Shown one piece after another: positions 33,480 to 47,104 of a DNA stretch of 64,000 bases. The position numbers and the translations under genes are program-made. The notes under the pieces are model-generated. The model was not told the origin of the DNA, did no database searches, and saw nothing but the letters and a program-made list of their open reading frames with translations. Every line of letters starts with the position of its first letter. The stretch's first letter is position 1. Origin of the DNA: Tubulanus polymorphus (taxonomy: Eukaryota > Nemertea > Palaeonemertea > Tubulaniformes > Tubulanidae); assembly GCF_964204645.1 (NCBI RefSeq), contig NC_134035.1:13497951-13561950 (forward strand). Direction: 5' to 3'.

Positions 33480-36400
33480 ATAAAATCACTCTAGGGATCA
33501 TCAATAAAATACATTAATGTTCAGGTGTTTTTAATCATGATAGAATACTGTTAGGTTATTTAATTGTTTTATGAACTGAGGGTAATTTTGTCATTGATAG
33601 AATTACTTTCAGGTCATCAGTAAAATACATTAATTATAAAGTTAGTCGGATTATCAGTAAAATATATTTATAGTAAAATTGATCAGTTTTAATTATGATA
33701 GAATACTGTTAGGTAATTTAATTGTTTTATGAACTGAGGGTAAATCTGTCATTGATAGAATTATTCTCAGGTCATCAGTAAAATAAATTAATTATAAAGT
33801 TAGTCGGATTATCAGTAAAATATATTTATAGTAAAATTGATCAGTTTTAATTATGATAGAATACTATTAGGTTATTTAATTGTTTTATGAACTGAGGGTA
33901 AATCTGTCATTGATAGAATTATTCTCAGGTCATCAGTAAAATATATTAATTATAAAGTTAGTCGGATTATCAGTAAAATATATTTATAGTAAAATTAATC
34001 AGTTTTAATTATGATAGAATACTATTAGGTTATTTTTCTTGTTTTATGAACTGAGGGTAAATCTCTCATTGATAGAATTATTCTCAGGTCATCAGTAAAA
34101 TAAATTAATTATAAAGTTAGTCGGATTATCAGTAAAATATATTTATAGTAAAATTAATCAGTTTTAATTATGATAGAATACTTTTAGGTTATTTTTATTG
34201 TTTTATGAACTGAGGGTAAATCTGTCATTGATAGAATTATTCTCAGGTCATCAGTAAAATATATTAATTATAAAGTTAGTCGGATTATCAGTAAAATATA
34301 TTTATAGTAAAATTAATCAGTTTTAATTATGATAGAATACTTTTAGGTTATTTTTATTGTTTTATGAACTGAGGGTAAATCTGTCATTGATAGAATTATT
34401 CTCAGGTCATCAGTAAAATAAATTAATTATAAAGTTAGTCGGATTATCAGTAAAATATATTTATAGTAAAATTAATCAGTTTTAATTATGATAGAATACT
34501 TTTAGGTTATTTTTATTGTTTTATGAACTGAGGGTAAATCTGTCATTGATAGAATTATTCTCAGGTCATCAGTAAAATATATTAATTATAAAGTTAGTCG
34601 GATTATCAGTAAAATATATTTATAGTAAAATTAATCAGTTTTAATTATGATAGAATACTTTTAGGTTATTTTTATTGTTTTATGAACTGAGGGTAAATCT
34701 GTCATTGATAGAATTATTCTCAGGTCATCAGTAAAATACATTAATTATAAAGTTAGTCGGATTATCAGTGAAATATATTTATAGTAAAATTAATCAGTTT
34801 TAATTATGATAGAATACTGTTAGGTTATTTTATTGTTTTATGAACTGAAGGTAAATCTGTCATTGATAGAATTATTCTCAGGTCATCAGTAAAATAAATT
34901 AATTATAAAGTAAGTCGGATTATGAGTAAAATATATTTATAGTAAAATTAATCAGTTTTAATTATGATAGAATACTTTTAGGTTATTTCATTGTTTTATG
35001 AACTGAAGGTAAATCTGTCATTGATAGAATTATTCTCAGGTCATCAGTAAAATACATTAATTATAAAGTAAGTCGGATTATGAGTAAAATATATTTATAG
35101 TAAAATTAATCAGTTTTAATCATGATAGAATACTGTTAGGTAATTTTATTGTTTTATGAACTGAGGGTAATTTTGTCATTGATAGAATTATTCTCAGGTC
35201 ATCAGTAAAATATATTAATTATAAAGTTAGTCGGATTATCAGTAAAATATATTTATAGTAAAATTGATCAGTTTTAATCATGATAGAATACTGTTAGGTT
35301 ATTTAATTGTTTTATGAACTGAGGGTAATTTTGTCATTGATAGAATTACTTTCAGGTCATCAGTAAAATACATTAATTATAAAGTTAGTCGGATTATCAG
35401 TAAAATATATTTATAGTAAAATTGATCAGTTTTAATTATGATAGAATACTGTTAGGTAATTTAATTGTTTTATGAACTGAGGGTAAATCTGTCATTGATA
35501 GAATTATTCTCAGGTCATCAGTAAAATAAATTAATTATAAAGTTAGTCGGATTATCAGTAAAATATATTTATAGTAAAATTGATCAGTTTTAATTATGAT
35601 AGAATACTATTAGGTTATTTAATTGTTTTATGAACTGAGGGTAAATCTGTCATTGATAGAATTATTCTCAGGTCATCAGTAAAATATATTAATTATAAAG
35701 TTAGTCGGATTATCAGTAAAATATATTTATAGTAAAATTAATCAGTTTTAATTATGATAGAATACTATTAGGTTATTTTTCTTGTTTTATGAACTGAGGG
35801 TAAATCTCTCATTGATAGAATTATTCTCAGGTCATCAGTAAAATAAATTAATTATAAAGTTAGTCGGATTATCAGTAAAATATATTTATAGTAAAATTAA
35901 TCAGTTTTAATTATGATAGAATACTTTTAGGTTATTTTTATTGTTTTATGAACTGAGGGTAAATCTGTCATTGATAGAATTATTCTCAGGTCATCAGTAA
36001 AATATATTAATTATAAAGTTAGTCGGATTATCAGTAAAATATATTTATAGTAAAATTAATCAGTTTTAATTATGATAGAATACTTTTAGGTTATTTTTAT
36101 TGTTTTATGAACTGAGGGTAAATCTGTCATTGATAGAATTATTCTCAGGTCATCAGTAAAATACATTAATTATAAAGTTAGTCGGATTATCAGTGAAATA
36201 TATTTATAGTAAAATTAATCAGTTTTAATTATGATAGAATACTGTTAGGTTATTTTATTGTTTTATGAACTGAAGGTAAATCTGTCATTGATAGAATTAT
36301 TCTCAGGTCATCAGTAAAATAAATTAATTATAAAGTAAGTCGGATTATGAGTAAAATATATTTATAGTAAAATTAATCAGTTTTAATTATGATAGAATAC

Positions 36401-38300
36401 TGTTAGGTTATTTTTATTGTTTTATGAACTGAAGGTAAATCTGTCATTGATAGAATTATTCTCAGGTCATCAGTAAAATACATTAATTATAAAGTAAGTC
36501 GGATTATGAGTAAAATATATTTATAGTAAAATTAATCAGTTTTAATCATGATAGAATACTGTTAGGTAATTTTATTGTTTTATGAACTGAGGGTAATTTT
36601 GTCATTGATAGAATTATTCTCAGGTCATCAGTAAAATATATTAATTATAAAGTTAGTCGGATTATCAGTAAAATATATTTATAGTAAATTTAATCAGTTT
36701 TAATTATGATAGAATACTTTTAGGTTATTTCATTGTTTTATGAACTGAAGGTAAATCTGTCATTGATAGAATTATTCTCAGGTCATCAGTAAAATACATT
36801 AATTATAAAGTAAGTCGGATTATGAGTAAAATATATTTATAGTAAAATTAATCAGTTTTAATCATGATAGAATACTGTTAGGTAATTTTATTGTTTTATG
36901 AACTGAGGGTAATTTTGTCATTGATAGAATTATTCTCAGGTCATCAGTAAAATATATTAATTATAAAGTTAGTCGGATTATCAGTAAAATATATTTATAG
37001 TAAATTTAATCAGTTTTAATTATGATAGAATACTTTTAGGTTATTTAATTGTTTTATGAACTGAGGGTAAATCTCTCATTGATAGAATTATTCTCAGGTC
37101 ATCAGTAAAATACATTAATTATAAAGTTAGTCGGATTATCAGTAAAATATATTTATAGTAAATTTAATCAGTTTTAATTATGATAGAATACTGTTAGGTT
37201 ATTTTATTGTTTTATGAACTGAAGGTAAATCTGTCATTGATAGAATTATTCTCAGGTCATCAGTAAAATACATTAATTATAAAGTAAGTCGGATTATGAG
37301 TAAAATATATTTATAGTAAATTTAATCAGTTTTAATTATGATAGAATACTTTTAGGTTATATTTATTGTTTTATGAACTGAGGGTAATTTTGTCATTGAT
37401 AGAATTACTTTCAGGTCATCAGTAAAATACATTAATTATAAAGTTAGTCGGATTATCAGTGAAATATATTTATAGTAAAATTAATCAGTTTTAATTATGA
37501 TAGAATACTGTTAGGTTATTTAATTGTTTTATGAACTGAGGGTAAATCTCTCATTGATAGAATTATTCTCAGGTCATCAGTAAAATACATTAATTATAAA
37601 GTTAGTCGGATTATCAGTAAAATATATTTATAGTAAATTTAATCAGTTTTAATTATGATAGAATACTTTTAGGTTATTTAATTGTTTTATCAGTAAAATA
37701 CATTAATTATAAAGTTAGTCGGATTATCAGTGAAATATATTTATAGTAAATTTAATCAGTTTTAATTATGATAGAATACTGTTAGGTTATATTTATTGTT
37801 TTATGAACTGAGGGTAATTTTGTCATTGATAGAATTACTTTCAGGTCATCAGTAAAATACATTAATTATAAAGTTAGTCGGATTATCAGTGAAATATATT
37901 TATAGTAAAATTGATCAGTTTTAATTATGATAGAATACTGTTAGGTTATTTAATTGTTTTATGAACTGAGGGTAAATCTCTCATTGATAGAATTATTCTC
38001 AGGTCATCAGTAAAATACATTAATTATAAAGTTAGTCGGATTATCAGTGAAATATATTTATAGTAAAATTAATCAGTTTTAATTATGATAGAATACTTTT
38101 AGGTTATATTTATTGTTTTATGAACTGAGGGTAATTTTGTCATTGATAGAATTACTTTCAGGTCATCAGTAAAATACATTAATTATAAAGTTAGTCGGAT
38201 TATCAGTGAAATATATTTATAGTAAAATTAATCAGTTTTAATTATGATAGAATACTGTTAGGTTATTTTTATTGTTTTATGAACTGAGGGTAAATCTGTC
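33480..38300. repeat. 158-bp satellite, about 30 units, with 1743-bp higher-order repeat
   Basis: GATAGAATACTGTTAGGTTA recurs at 33539, 33697, 33855 and 34013, exactly 158 bases apart, and so on to 38.3 kb. Unit variants (TCTCTCATTG, CTTTCAGGTCATC, TATGAGTAAAA) recur in the same order 1743 bases later (33539/35282 and 34013/35756). A truncated unit occurs near 37690. Very AT-rich, with no frame kept. Confidence 0.95.
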
Positions 38301-38639
38301 TTTGTATGAAATTGTTTATATTGGTACTGTTCCTTGATTGTGGTGAGTTTAACGGTCATTGGTTTCTGTATGTGTTCACCTGGCGTATTGTCAGATTGTC
38401 AAGCATTTCGACCAGAGGACATGGCGTCCCTGGACCACTACTGTCACCACTTTTAAGGTTCTCAAACACATTTCATATAAACAGCTATATTTATTGAATG
38501 AAACTATTTCTAACCTTATTTCAGTTTCATATTTCCCCCATAATCTATCATGTTTCACTTATTTCTTTTTAGTCTTTAGTCGCACAATGTATTGTCATGG
38601 CTGTGGCCTGTCCACCTGTCCACGTTAATAGCGACACTT

Positions 38640-39150
38640 AAGATGGCTAACTGGCAGCCAGATTTGATTGTTAAAACTATTATTTTAATTAATTATTATT
38701 CAGTCTAGTACTCAAAATTATTATTACCATAGAAAAGATGTAGGGTGCTAAGCGAAGCATTAGTTACATGCATGCTCAAGAAGGCTGACTGGCAGCCATA
38801 TTTAATTTTTTCACAACTATTTAGGGGTTTAGTTTGAATAAGTTAGGGTTAGAGTGCTATGGTAATGATTGATATTCATTTTGAAAATGAAGTCTGAATC
38901 AAGATGGCTTACTGGCAGCCATGTTTACACATATTGTTAACTAATCATTTTCAAGGAAAAGGTCTAAGGTCTAAGAGTGGTTGAAATCACACTAAACTAA
39001 ACTACCTGTGGCCATATTGGTTGCAAAGCTAACTGGTGACCATATCAGATTTCATTAATATGTTTTCGTTATGAAGATGGTTGACTGGTGGCTGAATTGG
39101 ATTTACCTTCTTTTTATTTTCACAATCAAGACGGCTGACTGGTAGCCGTA
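38640..39150. repeat. Interspersed 15-base hairpin word, about 6 copies
   Basis: Variants of GGCTGACTGGCAGCC, preceded by AAGAT or AAGAC and followed by ATATTT-like sequence, occur at about 38645, 38780, 38905, 39030, 39078 and 39130. The best copies can fold with a GGCTG/CAGCC stem. Confidence 0.65.
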
Positions 39151-39284
39151 TTGAATTTCAGTAATCTCCTGTGTCTCATATGCACTTGTTTTCTGCATGC
39201 AATTTTTTTCTATCGCTCTTCTCTACTACCTGCAGCTTTCTCATTCAATAAATATCAATGTATATATCAACATCATTGGGAGGT

Positions 39285-39330
39285 GCACCTGGCCTTATAT
39301 ACCGCGCGGTAAAAACCACTCTTTCTGTGA
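39285..39330 (+). promoter_or_regulatory. Candidate TATA promoter with pyrimidine start
   Basis: CTTATATACCGCGCGG at about 39294 is followed some 25 bases on by CCACTCTTTCTGTG. This is the same TATA-to-pyrimidine-tract arrangement as the 21.67-kb promoter. Nothing coding follows. It could drive a noncoding transcript across the arrays to the right. Confidence 0.35.
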
Positions 39331-39839
39331 TTGTGTAGTACCAGTAATTGATGATCATCGAGTGAGTGATTGGCCTGGCCCAGTTATTCTGAAATCACTT
39401 GGGCTTTAATTATTATAGGTAAATAGTGATGAAAACTAGAAATTTAGATATTTCATCAAATTGATCGACGCATCAATCGATCTATCTGTACTAACACTAA
39501 TTGTAAATTTGTAAAAAGTTGTTGGTTTTTATTTGTATATTTGATATTTTTTAAATATTTTTTTCTTGATTTTAATTTCTACTCGTAAATATACTTTTTA
39601 TGTATGTATTAAACTTGGAAACTTGGATTTTGAATATTATCTTAAAACCTTGTAATTTTCTTAACTACACAATACACAATATCTAAACATCAATTCAAGC
39701 TATTTTAGCCCAGATTTAGGCCACATTTTCATAAAATAAAATTGCGTTATTTGATATAATCACAAGAAGAATTCGTTCAATCTTGGCTTTATACTTTTAC
39801 CAGTGTTTTTAAAGTTGTCCTGAGGTACGACGTTAAACT

Positions 39840-40170
39840 GCCTCTCTCTCTCTCTCTTTCTCTCTCTTTGTCCTGAGGTACGACGTTAAACTGCCTCTCT
39901 ATCTCTATCTCTCTCTCTCCCTCTCCCTCCCCCTCCCCCTCCCCCTCCCCCTCTCCATCTCCCTCCCCCTCTCCCTCCCCCTCTCCCTCCCCCTCTCCCT
40001 CCCCTCCTCCTTCCCCTCCTCCTTCCCCTTCCCCATCCCCTCCCCTCCCTCTTTCCTCTCTCTCCCCTCTCCTCTCTTTCCTCCCTCTCTCCTCTCTTTC
40101 CTCTCCTCTCCTCTCTCCTCTCTCTCTTTTCTCTCTCTCTCCTCTCTTTCCTCTCCCTCTCCTCTCTCTC
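39840..40170. repeat. CT/CCCT-rich simple repeat
   Basis: Polypyrimidine tract of TCTC, CCCTCC and CCTCTCTTT variants, preceded by a duplicated GTCCTGAGGTACGACGTTAA. Confidence 0.95.
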
Positions 40171-40241
40171 TCTCCTGTGGTGGTGGCGGTGGTGGTGGTG
40201 GTGGCGGTGGTGGTGATGGTGGTGGTGGTGGCGGTGGTGGT

Positions 40242-40303
<62 letters not shown>

Positions 40304-40340
40304 CGGCGGCGACGGCGACGGCGATGGTGATGATGATGTG
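40171..40340. repeat. GGT/GGC trinucleotide tract
   Basis: Impure GGTGGTGGC grading into pure GGC and GGCGAC. It directly follows the pyrimidine tract, so the strand bias flips at about 40170. Confidence 0.95.
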
Positions 40341-40765
40341 TAAGTCTTCTAAGACTGCTTGTGGGATAGGTCTAAGTGTTAGACTTCTAAGACTGCTTGT
40401 AGGATAGGTCTAAGTGTTAGACTTCTAAGACTGCTTGTGGGATAGGTCTAAGTGTGAGACTACTAAGACTGCTTGTGGGATAGGTCTAAGTGTTAGACTT
40501 CTAAGACTGCTTGTAGGATAGGTCTAAGTGTAAGACTTCTAAGACTGCTTGCGGGATAGGTCTAAGTGTAAGACTTCTAAGACTGCTTGTAGGATAGGTC
40601 TAAGTGTAAGACTTCTAAGACTGCTTGCGGGATAGGTCTAAGTGTAAGACTTCTAAGACTGCTTGTAGGATAGGTCTGAGTGTAAGACTTCTAAGACTGC
40701 TTGTAGGATAGGTACAAATCTTGGGACTTCTTATGGGATAGGTCTAAGTGTAAGACTTCTAAGAC
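40338..40765. repeat. 38-bp minisatellite, about 11 copies
   Basis: The unit is GTAAGACTTCTAAGACTGCT followed by TGTGGGATAGGTCTAAGT. Confidence 0.93.
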
Positions 40766-41169
40766 ATAGTGTTGTAATACATGGTGTTGTGTGCTATGTA
40801 GATTGCTATTAAGTTCAGCTATCTTAAAACATTGATATGTATACTGAAACATTGATACGTTGGTGATTTGGCTGCTTGTTCTACCTCCCCTTCCTAGGGG
40901 GATGTCAGTTTTCAATAACTATGATACTGGCTTGTTGATGTGACCTTCTTCACTCTTTGATGTTCAAAATACGTATAAAATAATGATAGATATAGAATTA
41001 TGATAATAATAGGTTAAATAATAATAGGCATGAAATGATAATAAGGTATAGAATAATAATAAGCATAGTAAAATAATTATAATATGTTTCTCCTTCTTGA
41101 TTATTGCTGTATGGTAGTTGCATCTACATCAAATTCACTGAATGATGCTGATAGCTGCTGTGAAGTTCA

Positions 41170-41278
41170 GCCATCTTGAAACATTGATACATGTACTGAA
41201 ACATTGATACATGTACTGAAACATTGATATATGTACTGAAACATTGATACATGTACTGAAACATTGATCCACATACTG
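41170..41278. repeat. 20-bp minisatellite, 5 copies
   Basis: GAAACATTGATACATGTACT. A related pair occurs at 40825-40860 in similar flanking sequence, so the surrounding 0.3 kb appears duplicated. Confidence 0.88.
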
Positions 41279-41524
41279 ATTTGGTGGTACGTTCTACCTC
41301 CTCTCCTCTGCTTTTAGGCGTAATATGAAAAATGTCAGTCAACTATGATACTGGCTAGTTGATGTGACCTTCTTTACACTTTTGATACATATATCAAATG
41401 AATAATAGGTATGAAATAATAAGGTATACTTAAAAGAATTATGAATTTTCTCCTCCTCCACCTCATGTAGGGATAATGTAGAGTTTTGGGATCTCCTATC
41501 TACTCGTTCTTAAAATTTCAAGTA

Positions 41525-42905
41525 AAACAGACTCAAAACACTGATTGCTACATCTTTAAATATGACTGGTTTCTACGGCATATGAATTTCCAATGCACAT
41601 CATCATTGACGTTAATTGTCTTTGACTTAAAACACTGATTGCTGCCTGTTCCAAATGCTGTTGATTACTGCTGTAATGAATTTCCAATTCGCTTTATCAT
41701 TGACGTCAATTGTCTTTGACTCAAAACACTGATTGCTGCCTGTTCCAAATGCTGTTGATTACTGCTGTAATGAATTTCCAATTCGCTTTATCATTGACGT
41801 CAATTGTCTGTGACTCAAAACACTGATTGCTGCCTTTTCCAAATGCTGTTGATTGCTGCTGTAATGAATTTCCAATTCGCATTATCATTGATGTCAATTG
41901 TCAGTGACTCAAAACACTGATTGCTGCCTGTTCCAAATACTGCTGATTGCTGATGTAATGAATTTCTGGGTTGCTTTATCATTGATGTTAATTGTCAGTG
42001 ATTCAAAACACTGATTGCTGCCTTTTCCAAATGCTGTTGATTACTGCTGTAATGAATTTCCAATTCGCTTTATCATTGACGTCAATTGTCTGTGACTCAA
42101 AACACTGATTGCTGCCTTTTCCAAATGCTGTTGATTGCTGCTGTAATGAATTTCCAATTCGCATTATCATTGATGTCAATTGTCAGTGACTCAAAACACT
42201 GATTGCTGCCTGTTCCAAATACTGCTGATTGCTGATGTAATGAATTTCTGGGTTGCTTTATCATTGATGTTAATTGTCAGTGATTCAAAACACTGATTGC
42301 TGCCTTTTCCAAATACTGTTGATTGCTGCTGTAATGAATTTCTGGGTTGCTTTATCATTGATGTTAATTGTCAGTGATTCAAAACACTGATTGCTGCCTT
42401 TTCCAAATGCTGTTGATTACTGCTGTAATGAATTTCCAATTCGCTTTATCATTGACGTCAATTGTCTGTGATTCAAAACACTGATTGCTGCCTTTTCCAA
42501 ATGCTGTTGATTGCTGCTGTAATGAATTTCCAATTCACATCATCATTGATGTTAATTGTCAGTGACTCAAAACACTGATTGCTGCCTTTTCCAAATACTG
42601 TTGATTGCTGCTGTAATGAATTTCCAATTCACATCATCATTGATGTTAATTGTCAGTGACTCAAAACACTGATTGCTGCCTGTTCCAAATACTGTTGATT
42701 GCTGATGTAATGAATTTCTGGGTTGCTTTATCATTGATGTTAATTGTCAGGGATTCAAAACACTGATTGCTGCCTTTTCCAAATACTGTTGATTGCTGCT
42801 GTAATGAATTTCTGGGTTGCTTTATCATTGATGTTAATTGTCAGTGATTCAAAACACTGATTGCTGCCTTTTCCAAATACTGTTGATTGCTGCTGTAATG
42901 AATTT
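41525..42905. repeat. 94-bp tandem array, about 14 copies
   Basis: CACTGATTGCTGCCTTTTCC recurs every 94 bases (41641, 41735, 41829...). Several units carry the palindrome TTGACGTCAA with a full CRE core; others have TGATGTCAA or TGATGTTAA. Confidence 0.95.
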
Positions 42906-45900
42906 CTTCAACTGTCATGTAGAAATGTGACAAACAAACTGAATTGTCAGTGTGTTACATCACTGATGACCTCCTTTAATACTGCTGTTTTCTGGTGGTG
43001 TAAATTGATACACTCTGTTTTGGGGTGATATTGAGTTCAGGAGTCTCCTCCTTCCTGCTTCAACTGTCATGTAGAAACGTGACAAACAAACTGAATTGTC
43101 AGTGTGTTACAACACTGATGACCTCCTTTAATACTGCTGCTTGCTGCTGGCTCGGTTTTGGGGTGATATTGAGATCAGGAGTCTCCTCCTTCCTGCTTCA
43201 ACTGTCATGTAGAAACGTGACAAACAAACTGAATTGTCAGTGTGTTACATCACTGATGACCTCCTTTAATACTGCTGCTTGGTGCTGGGTGTTAATTAAT
43301 ACACTCGTTTTGGGGTGATATTGAGTGCAGGAGTCTCCTCCTTCCTTCTTCAACTGTCATGTAGAAACGTGACAAACAAACTGAATTGTCAGTGTGTTAC
43401 ATCACTGATGACCTCCTTTAATACTGCTGCTTGCTGCTGGGTGTTAATTAATACACTCGTTTTGGGGTGATATTGAGTGCAGGAGTCTCCTCCTTCCTTC
43501 TTCAACTGTCATGTAGAAATGTGACAAACAAACTGAATTGTCAGTGTGTTACATCACTGATGGGCTCCTTTAATCCTGCTGCTTGCTGCTGGGTGTTAAT
43601 TGATACACTCTGTTTTGGGGTGATATTGAGTTCAGGAGTCTCCTCCTTCCTTCTTCAACTGTCATGTAGAAACGTGACAAACAAACTGAATTGTCAGTGC
43701 GTTACATCACTGATGACCTCCTTGAATACTGCTGTTTTCTGGTGGTGTTAATTGATACACTCTGTTTTGGGGTGATATTTAAAATATATATAAAAATTAT
43801 TACATTAAACATTTTAACAACATGAATCATCCTCCTTAAATACTGCTGCTTGCTGCTGGCTCTGTTTTGGGGTGATATTGAGTTCAGGAGTCTCCTTCCT
43901 GCTTCAATTGTCATGTAGAAACGTGACAAACAAACTGAATTGTCAGTGTGTTACATCACTGATGACCTCCTTTAATACTGCTGCTTGCTGCTGGGTGTTA
44001 ATTGATACACTCTGTTTTGGGGTGATATCGAGTGCAGGAGTCTCCTCCTTCCTTCTTCAACTGTCATGTAGAAACGTGACAAACAAACTGAATTGTCAGT
44101 GCGTTACATCACTGATGACCTCCTTGAAAACTGCTGTTTTCTGGTGGTGTTAATTGATACACTCTGTTTTGGGGTGATATTTAAAATATATATAAAAATT
44201 ATTACATTAAACATTATAACAACATGAATCATCCTCCTTAAATACTGCTGCTTGCTGCTGGCTCTGTTTTGGGGTGATATTGAGTTCAGGAGTCTCCTCC
44301 TTCCTGCTTCAACTGTCATGTAGAAACGTGACAAACAAACTGAATTGTCAGTGTGTTACAACACTGATGACCTCCTTTAATACTGCTGCTTGCTGCTGGC
44401 TCGGTTTTGGGGTGATATTGAGATCAGGAGTCTCCTCCTTCCTTCTTCAACTGTCATGTAGAAACGTGACAAACAAACTGAATTGTCAGTGTGTTACATC
44501 ACTGATGACCTCCTTTAATACTGCTGTTTGCTGGTGGTGTTAATTGATACACTCTGTTTTGGGGTGATATTGATCGCAGGAGTCTCCTCCTTCCTTCTTC
44601 AACTGTCATGTAGAAATGTGACAAACAAACTGAATTGTCAGTGTGTTACATCACTGATGACCTCCTTTAATACTGCTGCTTGCTGCTGGGTGTTAATTGA
44701 TACATTCTGTTTTGGGGTGATATCTAAAATATATATAAAAATTATTACATTAAACATTATAACAACATGAATCATTCTCCTTAAATACTGCTGCTTGCTG
44801 CTGGCTCTGTTTTGGGGTGATATTGAGTTCAGGAGTCTCCTCCTTCCTGCTTCAACTGTCATGTAGAAACGTGACAAACAAACTGAATTGTCAGTGCGTT
44901 ACATCACTGATGACCTCCTTGAATACTGCTGTTTTCTGGTGGTGTTAATTGATACACTCTGTTTTGGGGTGATATTTAAAATATATATAAAAATTATTAC
45001 ATTAAACATTATAACAACATGAATCATCCTCCTTAAATACTGCTGCTTGCTGCTGGCTCTGTTTTGGGGTGATATTGAGTTCAGGAGTCTCCTCCTTCCT
45101 GCTTCAACTGTCATGTAGAAACGTGACAAACAAACTGAATTGTCAGTGTGTTACAACACTGATGACCTCCTTTAATACTGCTGCTTGCTGCTGGCTCGGT
45201 TTTGGGGTGATAGTGAGTTCAGGAGTCTCCTCCTTCCTTCTTCAACTGTCATGTAGAAACGTGACAAACAAACTGAATTGTCAGTGTGTTACATCACTGA
45301 TGACCTTCTTTAATACTGCTGTTTTCTGGTGGTGTTAATTGATACACTCTGTTTTGGGGTGATATTTAAAATATATAAAAAAATTATTACATTAAACATT
45401 ATAACATCATGAATCATCCTCCTTTAATACTGCTGCTTGCTGCTGGCTCTGTTTTGGGGTGATATTGAGATCAGGAGTCTTCTCCTTCCTGCTTCAACTG
45501 TCATGTAGAAACGTGACAAGCAAACTGAATTGTCAGTGTGTTACATCACTGATGGGCTCCTTTAATACTGCTGCTTGCTGCTGGCTCGGTTTTGGGGTGA
45601 TAGTGAGTTCAGGAGTCTCCTCCTTCCTTCTTCAACTGTCATGTAGAAACGTGACAAACAAACTGAATTGTCAGTGTGTTACAACACTGATGACCTCCTT
45701 TAATACTGCTGCTTGCTGCTGGGTGTTAATTGATACACTCTGTTTTGGGGTGATATTTAAAATATATAAAAAAATTATTACATTAAACATTATAACATCA
45801 TGAATCATCCTCCTTAAATACTGCTGCTTGCTGCTGGCTCGGTTTTGGGGTGATATTGAGTTCAGGAGTCTCCTCCTTCCTTCTTCGACTGTCATGTAGA

Positions 45901-46545
45901 AACGTGACAAACAAACTGAATTGTCAGTGTGTTACATCACTGATGACCTCCTTGAATACTGCTGTTTTCTGGTGGTGTTAATTGGTACACTCTGTTTTGG
46001 GGTGATATTTAAAATATATATAAAAATTATTACATTAAACATTATAACAACATGAATCATCCTCCTTTAATACTGCTGCTTGCTGCTGGCTCTGTTTTGG
46101 GGTGATATTGAGATCAGGAGTCTTCTCCTTCCTGCTTCAACTGTCATGTCGAAACGTGACAAACAAACTGAATTGTCAGTGTGTTACATCACTGATGACC
46201 TCCTTTAATACTGCTGCTTGCTGCTGGCTCTGTTTTGGGGTGATATTGAGATCAGGAGTCTCCTCCTTCCTGCTTCAACTGTCATGTAGAAACGTGACAA
46301 ACAAACTGAATTGTCAGTGTGTTACATCACTGATGACCTCCTTTAATACTGCTGCTTGCTGCTGGCTCGGTTTTGGGGTGATATTGAGATCAGGAGTCTC
46401 CTCCTTCCTTCTTCAACTGTCATGTAGAAACGTGACAAACAAACTGAATTGTCAGTGTGTTACATCACTGATGGGCTCCTTTAATACTGCTGCTTGCTGC
46501 TGGGTGTTAATTGATACACTCTGTTTTGGGGTGATATATTGAGTT
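42905..46545. repeat. 138/152-bp tandem array, block 1
   Basis: Units share TCAACTGTCATGTAGAAACG, ACAAACAAACTGAATTGTCA and TTTTGGGGTGATATTGAG. Short units (138 bp, CTGGCTCGG link) alternate with long ones (about 152 bp, CTGGGTGTTAATTGATACAC link). Some copies add an AT-rich segment with AAAATTATTACATTAAACAT. 138 is a multiple of 3, so some units stay open for 46 codons, but the long units break the frame. Confidence 0.95.
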
Positions 46546-46589
46546 TTGGTGAGTTTTGCTTCCTGATCTCCCTTATTGCGACTTAACGT

Positions 46590-47010
46590 TTTGAATGAAT
46601 GAATATTCAAAGCAGCTATCCATCGATAGCTTTGTGGTGGTTGTATCATTGAAATGTCGCTGGTGTTGGTACATTGTATATATTGTAATATATGTTGGTG
46701 AATTGGGATTGATTCTTATGTTTTCTGATCATCCTTATCGTGACTTTACGTTTTAAATGTATAAATATTCAAAGCAGCTATCCATCGATAGCTTTGTGGT
46801 GGTTGAATCATTGAAATGTCGCTGGTGTTGGTACATTGTATATATTGTAATATATGTCGGTTAGTTGGGATTGATTCTTATGTTTTCTGATCATCCTTAT
46901 CGTGACTTTACGTTTCAAATGTATAAATATTCAAAGCAGCTATCCATCGATAGCTTTGTGGTGGTTGAATCATTGAAATGTCGCTGGTGTTGGTACTGTG
47001 TATATGGTAT
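46590..47010. repeat. 162-bp tandem array, 3 units
   Basis: AGCTATCCATCGATAGCT (a 7-bp stem hairpin) recurs at 46614, 46776 and 46938 within a 162-bp unit containing TGAAATGTCGCTGGTGTTGG. Confidence 0.93.
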
Positions 47011-47104
47011 CAGCAAATTGTTATCATCACATTTTAAAAGTGTTATATTCAAAGATGCTATTGCTTGATAGCTTCACTCTTGTTCTTTGCACCTGAAGGT
47101 TGAT

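Noticed and set aside
40177-40407. Poly-Val/Ala protein
   Set aside because: Translation of a GGT/GGC simple repeat.
43000-46500. Hammerhead ribozyme in the 138-bp repeat (CTGATGA and GAAAC in each unit)
   Set aside because: The sequence between CTGATGA and GAAAC cannot form stem II next to the core, so the motifs are unrelated.
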